Source: Microvirga subterranea
Lineage (GTDB): Bacteria > Pseudomonadota > Alphaproteobacteria > Rhizobiales > Beijerinckiaceae
Assembly (NCBI RefSeq): GCF_003350535.1
Contig: NZ_QQBB01000019.1
Span: forward strand, 1-45,258
Reading direction: 5' to 3'
Length of the DNA: 45,258 nucleotides
The translations under genes were made by a program, and so were the position numbers. This document shows, piece by piece, positions 40,226-45,258 of this stretch. Positions within the stretch are counted from its first letter, which is position 1. Every line of letters starts with the position of its first letter. Below the pieces are notes generated by a model. It saw nothing but the letters and a program-made list of their open reading frames with translations. It ran no database searches and was not told the DNA's origin.

Positions 40226-40876
40226 TCAGGAGACGGGGCTGCCCTCCCGGGATTTGGCGATCCGATAATAGGCCCAGAGCACCTTGGCGGCCACACCGCG
40301 CCAGGGGCGCCAGCTTTCCGCCATGGCGGTCAGTTCCTTCGCGCTCGGGCGGCGCTCCAGGCCGTAGGCGAGGCGGGCAGCCTCCTGGACCGCGAGATCC
40401 CCGCCCGGGAACGCATCGGGATGACCGAGGCAGAACAGCAGATAGATGTCGGCCGTCCAGGGGCCGATCCCCTTGACGGCCGTCAGCAGGCCATGGGCTT
40501 CGTCGGCGGGGAGGTCGTGCAGCCGGCCGAGCGGCAGGGCTCCTTCCACGACGGCAGCCGCAGCGGCCCGAAGGGTCCTGACCTTGCCGGCGGAAAGCCC
40601 TGCGGCACGAAGCGCATCGTCCGAGAGGGCGAGGAACTGGTCAGGCGAATCGGGCTCGTAGAGCTCCTTCACCCGCCCCCAGATCGCCGCCGCGCTGGAG
40701 GTCGACAGTTGCTGGCCGACGACGATCCAGGCCAAGCCCCCGAACCCGGGCGGCCGTTTGCGGAGCGTGGGGGCGGCGCCCGCGGCCACGAGATCCCGCA
40801 TCACCGGATCGGCCTCGGTCAGCTCCGCGAGCCCCCTCTTGAGAACGGCCTCCGATTCGAGGAGGGTGGCGGTCAT
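40226..40876 (-). CDS. alkA: DNA-3-methyladenine glycosylase II
   Basis: A 216-residue HhH-GPD glycosylase that removes alkylated bases. The hairpin LTAVKGIGPWTADIYLLF (about 131-148) and catalytic Asp160 (FPGGDLAVQEA) are present, with GGLAWIVVGQQLSTSSA before. It lacks the N-terminal Ada-like domain of longer AlkA proteins, as is usual here. It is divergent from gluQ, 14 bases apart. Confidence 0.9.
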   Translation of the reverse strand: MTATLLESEAVLKRGLAELTEADPVMRDLVAAGAAPTLRKRPPGFGGLAWIVVGQQLSTSSAAAIWGRVKELYEPDSPDQFLALSDDALRAAGLSAGKVRTLRAAAAAVVEGALPLGRLHDLPADEAHGLLTAVKGIGPWTADIYLLFCLGHPDAFPGGDLAVQEAARLAYGLERRPSAKELTAMAESWRPWRGVAAKVLWAYYRIAKSREGSPVS

Positions 40877-40890
40877 TCTAGTCCTCTCCC

Positions 40891-41796
40891 ATGCAGGCCT
40901 CCGTGACGAAGCCGGTCTTTCGATTCGCTCCCAGCCCGAACGGGCGGCTTCATCTCGGCCATGCCTATTCGGCCCTTCTCAACGACGATTTCGCGCGGCG
41001 GTTCGGCGGGCGCTTCCTCCTGCGCATCGAGGATATCGACCTGACCCGCTGCCGTCCCGCGTTCGAGGCGGCCATCTACGCGGATCTCGCCTGGCTCGGC
41101 CTCGCGTGGGAAGAGCCCGTGCGCCGGCAATCGGAGCATTTCGCCGATTATCGCGCCGCCTTCTCCCGGTTGCAGGGGAGGGGGGTGGTCTATCCCTGCT
41201 TCTGCTCCCGCAAGGACATCGCCGAGGCCGTCGCCTGCCGGGAGGCGGGGGGAGAGCCCTGGCCGCGGGACCCAGACGGGGCGCCGCTCTATCCGGGCAC
41301 CTGCAGGAGGCTGCCGCCGGACGAGGCCGCCCTGCGGATTGCCGCGGGAGACATCCATGCCTGGCGGCTCGATATGGGCCAGGCGCTCCTTCTCTCTCCA
41401 GGACCGCATAGCTATGTCCGCTTCGACCGATCCATGCGCGAGGAGCCTTGCCGGGCGCAGCCCGGCCGCTGGGGCGACGCCGTCATCGTCCGCAAGGACA
41501 CGCCGACGAGCTATCATCTCTCCGTCGTGGTGGACGACGCCCTCCAGGGCGTGACCCATGTGGTCAGAGGCAAGGACCTGGAGGCGGCGACCGACCTGCA
41601 TGTCCTGCTCCAGGACCTCCTTGGGCTGCCCACGCCTCTCTATCATCATCATGACCTGATCCGCGATCCGGAAGGCGACAAGCTCGCGAAGAGCCGACGG
41701 TCGGAGGCGCTCGTCGTTCTCAGGGATCGCGGCGTCTCGGCCGCGGAGCTGAGGGTGCGGCTGGGCTTTCCGGCTCAGCCGATGCCGAGCACGTAG
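40891..41796 (+). CDS. gluQ: Glutamyl-Q tRNA(Asp) synthetase
   Basis: A 301-residue paralogue of GluRS lacking the anticodon domain, which glutamylates queuosine in tRNA-Asp. RFAPSPNGRLHLGHAYSALL holds the HIGH motif, the zinc Cys site is visible as YPCFCSRKDI with YPGTC, and KLAKSRRSEAL is the KMSKS variant. Its last 22 bases overlap the convergent AEC carrier gene. Confidence 0.93.
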   Translation: MQASVTKPVFRFAPSPNGRLHLGHAYSALLNDDFARRFGGRFLLRIEDIDLTRCRPAFEAAIYADLAWLGLAWEEPVRRQSEHFADYRAAFSRLQGRGVVYPCFCSRKDIAEAVACREAGGEPWPRDPDGAPLYPGTCRRLPPDEAALRIAAGDIHAWRLDMGQALLLSPGPHSYVRFDRSMREEPCRAQPGRWGDAVIVRKDTPTSYHLSVVVDDALQGVTHVVRGKDLEAATDLHVLLQDLLGLPTPLYHHHDLIRDPEGDKLAKSRRSEALVVLRDRGVSAAELRVRLGFPAQPMPST

Positions 41797-42692
41797 AGCC
41801 AGATCAGCGTTGTGCCGAGCGCCAGGATGGTCGACAGGGTGACGGTGCTCGACGCCAGGGCCACGCCCTCGCCGTAGCGCTCCGCGAACAGGTAGGCGTT
41901 GATGCCCGAGGGGCAGGAGGCGAACAGCACCGCAACCCCGGCCCAGACCGGCGGCATGTCGAACACATACGTGGCCAGGAGCAGCACGATCAGCGGGTGC
42001 AGCACCAGCTTGAAGGCCGAGATCAGCGTCGGCAGCTTCCAGCCCATCTGCAGCCCGTAGCGGCGCAGGGCGATGCCCATGGAGATCAGAGCGCAGGGGA
42101 CGGCGGCGCTCGCCAGGAGCTCCACGATCTGCCAGCCCGGCCCCGGAACATACGGGGCGACCGGCCGGAAGGCGGAGCCGGCCAGGATGCCGACCACGAT
42201 CGGATGGGTCGCAAGCCGCCGCAGGATCGTGAGGGGCGAAGCCTGTCGCCCTTCGGCCATGATGGTCGCCAGCGTCATGGTGACGGGCAGGTGAACGGCG
42301 ATCAGGAGGAAGAGCGGCACGGCGCCTTCGTCTCCATAGGCCTTGAGGATCATCGGCACGCCGACGAAGACGGTGTTCGCCTGGCCGGCCGAGAAGCCCG
42401 CGACGACGGCCGACACTCCCTTGAGCCCGAACAGCCGCCGGCCGAGCAACATGGCGAGCGCCCACACGACCGCGACCCCGGCGAAATAGGAGATCCAGTA
42501 GCCCCAGGGCTGCACCTCGGGGATCTTGGCCCGGACCAGGGTATTGAAGATCAGGCACGGGACGGACAGGCTGAAGACGAATTCCGAGAGCCCGTCTCCC
42601 ATCCGCTCCGACACGAAGCCCGTGCGCCGTCCGAGATAGCCGATCCCGATCAGGCCGAAGACCGGCAGGACGATCGCGAGCAGATCGAGCAT
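41775..42692 (-). CDS. AEC family transporter
   Basis: A 305-residue carrier with ten hydrophobic helices, of the auxin efflux carrier family. MLDLLAIVLPVFGLIGIGYL begins the protein, FVFSLSVPCLIFNTL and FASCPSGINAYLFAERYG are the N- and C-terminal repeat signatures. Relatives export malate, malonate or amino-acid-like organic acids. The substrate is unknown. It begins 3 bases after the M23 gene stop. Confidence 0.88.
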   Translation of the reverse strand: MLDLLAIVLPVFGLIGIGYLGRRTGFVSERMGDGLSEFVFSLSVPCLIFNTLVRAKIPEVQPWGYWISYFAGVAVVWALAMLLGRRLFGLKGVSAVVAGFSAGQANTVFVGVPMILKAYGDEGAVPLFLLIAVHLPVTMTLATIMAEGRQASPLTILRRLATHPIVVGILAGSAFRPVAPYVPGPGWQIVELLASAAVPCALISMGIALRRYGLQMGWKLPTLISAFKLVLHPLIVLLLATYVFDMPPVWAGVAVLFASCPSGINAYLFAERYGEGVALASSTVTLSTILALGTTLIWLYVLGIG

Positions 42693-42695
42693 CGG

Positions 42696-44732
42696 CTAAC
42701 GCAGTTCGGCACGCTGGGAGAGGCTGGCCGATGCCCCGGTCGCATGGGTCATGAGCTCGTCCACCTGCTCGCGCTGGCGCTTGAACTCGGCGAGGCCGCG
42801 CCCCTCGAGCTCGCGGCCGCGGGGGAGGCGGATCTTGAGCGGATCCACGAAGCTGCCGTTGATGATCACCTCGTAGTGGAGGTGCGGACCGGTCGACAGA
42901 CCCGTATTGCCTACATAGCCGATCACCTGGCCCTGCTGGACCTTGGTGCCGGCCACGATGCCTTTGCCGAAGGAGGACATGTGGGAATAGGCCGTCACAT
43001 AGCCGTTGGTGTGCTGGATCTCGACGCGGCGGCCATAGCCCCCGGAATCCCATTGGGCCTTGAGGACGGTGCCGTTGCCTGCGGCCAGGATCGGGGTGCC
43101 GATCCGGTTGGCCCAGTCGACGCCCGTGTGCGGGCGGGTGTAGCCGAGGATCGGGTGATTGCGCGATCCGAAGCCGGAGCGGAGGATGCCGTCGGTGATC
43201 GGCTTGCGGAGCAGGAACTTCTTCAGGGAGCGGCCGGCTTCATCGAAAAAGTCCACCGTTCCGTCGTCGCCCTGGTAGCGATAGACCCGCCGTGACTCGC
43301 CGCCGACCGACAGGGCCGCGTAAAGGACCTCCGGCGGCCCGTCCTCGTCGTCGGATCCGAAGAAGATCTCGAAGCTGTCGCCGGGGGACACCCGGCGCTG
43401 GAAGTCGAGATCGTATCCGAAGATCCGCACCAGTTCCTCGACCGTCTGGCGCGGCAGGTCGTTCTTCATGGCGGTCTCGTAGAGGCTCTCGTAGAGCCGC
43501 ACGCCGCGTCCGTCGTCCTCCGCTTCCTCTTCCTGCGCCACGGCCGTCCTGGAATCGGCCCGATCCTCGGGCGGCGCGACGGACACGAAGAGGCCGCGGT
43601 CGTTCGTGGCCGCGATGGCCTCGATGCCCTTCTCGCCGAAGACGAGCACGCGGACGATCTGCCGGGGATCGCCGAGCAGCGGCCCGGGCGCGATGAGGAC
43701 GCGCAGGCGCTGACCCTCCCCGAGCGCTGCGACCTTGATGCGGGCCGAGAGCGCGTTGGTGATCGCCTGGATCTGGTCCGGCGTGGCCCCGTAGGAGCGC
43801 AGGGCCGTCTCGAGGGTTTCGCCCTTCTTGAGGATGATCTCCCGTTCTTCCACGAGGGGCCCTGCGGCCCTCTGGTCGACCTTGGGAAGACTGGTCACGT
43901 TCTCGGGCACCACCCGCACCTCGATGGTGCTGAAGGGCGCATCGACGATCCGTGCATAGCCGAGGGCGTCCCCAAGCCCGTCCGGCTGCTTCAGGGTCCG
44001 CGAGAGCATCTGCTGCGCCGGAATGGGGACGGCGCTCTGCCGCCCCGCCTCCGCGGAGAGGCGGCGGTCCTCCTCCAGCATGGCGAGCACATCGTCGTCG
44101 CTCAGCGCCGGGGCGCTGGCCTCGATCGCGATCGGCGTCAGGTCCTGCCGGACGACCGAGACGTCCGCGTCGGCCACTTCCGGCTGAGGCTCGGGCGGGC
44201 GCTCCTGAGGCGCGTCGGCGAACAGGCGCATGGGATTGAAGGGCGGAATGTCTGTCGCGTAGGTCCCGGTCGAGAGGGACAGGTTCGTGGCGATCCGCAC
44301 GAACTGGCGCACCTTGATGGCTTCCCGATCGCCGTTGCGGATCGTCATCGGGGCCTTGAAGCTCTGGCGGGCCAGCACCGTGTTCTCGGTAAGGTTCAGC
44401 CGATCCGCCTTGCGCGACGCGCTCGAGGCGTGCTCGCGGTCGTCGCCACTCCGGACGGGCCCCAAGGCCGCCCGCTCCGGGGGATTGGCCGACGTGGTGG
44501 CGCCTTCGAGCGCTATATAGATTGAGGCCCCGATCAGTACCGCGCCGGTCACGCCCGTCAGGACGCTCGCGCCGAGCCAACGGACATTGACCCCGCGCCT
44601 GTCGATTTCAGATGCGTCGCCGCCGGAGGGGTTGAGCGGCGGCTCATGCCCCAGATCGATTCCGGACGACGCGCGCGAGATCTCCCTGCGGGAGCCCGTC
44701 GTGCGATCATCGTCGGAAGGGATATGGCTCAT
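42696..44732 (-). CDS. M23-family murein endopeptidase with membrane anchor
   Basis: A 678-residue envelope protein. An N-terminal membrane helix (GASVLTGVTGAVLIGASIYI) follows a short cytoplasmic tail. The middle contains LysM-like and G5-like segments (EREIILKKGETLETALRSYG). The C-terminus is an M23 domain with zinc motifs GYTRPHTGVDWANRIG and TGPHLHYEVIING. It should cut peptidoglycan cross-links. ATG 44732 starts MSHIPSD. Confidence 0.9.
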   Translation of the reverse strand: MSHIPSDDDRTTGSRREISRASSGIDLGHEPPLNPSGGDASEIDRRGVNVRWLGASVLTGVTGAVLIGASIYIALEGATTSANPPERAALGPVRSGDDREHASSASRKADRLNLTENTVLARQSFKAPMTIRNGDREAIKVRQFVRIATNLSLSTGTYATDIPPFNPMRLFADAPQERPPEPQPEVADADVSVVRQDLTPIAIEASAPALSDDDVLAMLEEDRRLSAEAGRQSAVPIPAQQMLSRTLKQPDGLGDALGYARIVDAPFSTIEVRVVPENVTSLPKVDQRAAGPLVEEREIILKKGETLETALRSYGATPDQIQAITNALSARIKVAALGEGQRLRVLIAPGPLLGDPRQIVRVLVFGEKGIEAIAATNDRGLFVSVAPPEDRADSRTAVAQEEEAEDDGRGVRLYESLYETAMKNDLPRQTVEELVRIFGYDLDFQRRVSPGDSFEIFFGSDDEDGPPEVLYAALSVGGESRRVYRYQGDDGTVDFFDEAGRSLKKFLLRKPITDGILRSGFGSRNHPILGYTRPHTGVDWANRIGTPILAAGNGTVLKAQWDSGGYGRRVEIQHTNGYVTAYSHMSSFGKGIVAGTKVQQGQVIGYVGNTGLSTGPHLHYEVIINGSFVDPLKIRLPRGRELEGRGLAEFKRQREQVDELMTHATGASASLSQRAELR

Positions 44733-44973
44733 CGACACCAAGCGGGTAGGTTATGAAGATTATCGTTATGAAGACGAACTCGAACTGCGCTCTAGCACGT
44801 TTGAGCGCGCCCGCACAGGCTGACGCAGCGTTCCCTCCGGCAGGGAGCCGCCGCAAGCCTCGCGGTTGCTTTCACCCTCAGTGTGTCCGCAGTGAGGCAA
44901 CGATATCTGAAGCGAATTCCGGCGTGCACCGGGCCGTGGAAAACGCGGCTGTCAAAAAAAGTTCACATCCGTG

Positions 44974-45003
44974 TTGACACCGCGAAACGGGTGAGCTTAT
45001 AAA
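44974..45003 (+). promoter_or_regulatory. Strong promoter, upstream of two
   Basis: TTGACA at 44974-44979, spacer of 17-18, and TTATAA/TATAAA at 44997-45003: near-consensus -35 and -10. The stretch after it (GAGCTTATAAAGCGCCCATC) resembles the downstream promoter. The arrangement fits a stable RNA operon. Confidence 0.75.
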
Positions 45004-45163
45004 GCGCCCATCGACGGCGGCACTGACTGGTTCGCCTCGGTGCCTCTCTGAGAACCGTGAAGGTTGGCCCGGTATCGGCCGGGACGACTTTCTGTTTTTT
45101 CGGAGATCCTGTTTCCGGACAGGGTGTCGGCAGCTTCTTCGGAAAATGATCTGAAGAAAGTAG

Positions 45164-45192
45164 TTGACACTGGGGATTGATGAACTTATATC
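45164..45192 (+). promoter_or_regulatory. Strong promoter, downstream of two
   Basis: TTGACA at 45164-45169, spacer of 16-17, then TTATAT/TATATC at 45186-45192. Both promoters share GTTGACAC and a TGA(G/A)CTTATA block followed by CATCG(A/G)CGGCG. Matching tandem promoters of this kind precede 16S rRNA genes in many Hyphomicrobiales. Confidence 0.75.
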
Positions 45193-45258
45193 GGGTTCAT
45201 CGGCGGCGCGGTTCTGATGGGCTTTGCGCTGAGATCTCCTACGGACAAGCTGACTTCC

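Larger units (their letters stand above)
44733..45258. other. Intergenic region with tandem strong promoters
   Basis: About 525 bases without a gene. The left part holds the M23 promoter and a direct repeat (ATTATCGTTATGAAGA type) near 44755. The right part carries two strong sigma70-like promoters reading out of the window (annotated separately), which look like the leader of an rRNA operon. No gene frames are supported. Confidence 0.6.

Noticed and set aside
1..45258. CRISPR array or cas genes
   Set aside because: No regular repeat-spacer pattern was seen, and no cas-like protein is present.

Overview
The window is GC-rich DNA of an alphaproteobacterium, most likely a Hyphomicrobiales member near Methylobacteriaceae (Microvirga/Methylobacterium-like). 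This is inferred from gene content and order (tlpA / lptM-lysA-DUF4175; grxD-bolA-purL-purQ-purS-purC-DUF1476; hbd-etfA-etfB; a PduO-type adenosyltransferase next to a rhomboid protease). No species is claimed.

Positions 1-578 are chromosomal flank with the first 27 codons of a leftward gene. Positions 579-18156 form a complete integrated element of about 17.6 kb. Both ends carry the same 18-bp core, which is the 3' end of tRNA-Leu(CAA). The tRNA gene is intact on the right (18140-18224) and only its 3' end is copied on the left (579-596). Next to each core lie two copies of an AGTGGGACA-type motif, the expected layout of integrase arm sites.

The element reads, left to right: a small gene plus a RepA-like RecA-fold ATPase with an iteron-like cluster at its end (879-2243); three small genes of unknown role; a tightly overlapped rightward head and packaging operon (3930-10513: portal, prohead protease, HK97 capsid, beta-rich head accessory, HNH nuclease, connector, adaptor, TerS, TerL); a leftward, more AT-rich block of unfamiliar membrane, lipoprotein and zinc-ribbon genes (10547-14738); a Tat-signal protein; and a rightward control and recombination operon (15725-18133: MerR-like regulator, two small AlpA/Xis-like proteins, tyrosine integrase). 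It encodes everything needed to build and fill a head but no recognisable tail, baseplate, holin or endolysin gene. It therefore looks like a capsid-forming phage satellite (cf-PICI-like) that would borrow tails and lysis from a helper phage. Two copies of a tandem 10-bp direct repeat (TGTCCNNAGT twice), one ahead of the head operon and one ahead of the regulator, plus a pair of perfect 9-1-9 palindromes over the regulator's own promoter region, suggest a two-promoter switch.

Positions 18140-44732 are ordinary chromosome: YqaA and DsbB, HNH and DedA genes, a TsdA-like dihaem cytochrome, hbd-etfAB, rhomboid and ATR, a PagL-like protein, HIG1, DUF4175, lysA-lptM, tlpA, grxD-bolA-purLQS-purC, the ATPase zeta subunit, an HpaI aldolase, a hydrolase, AlkA, GluQRS, an AEC carrier and an M23 peptidase. 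REP-like palindromes occur at 21829-21939 and 32199-32246. The window ends (44974-45192) with two matching strong sigma70-type promoters in tandem, probably the leader of an rRNA operon that lies outside it.
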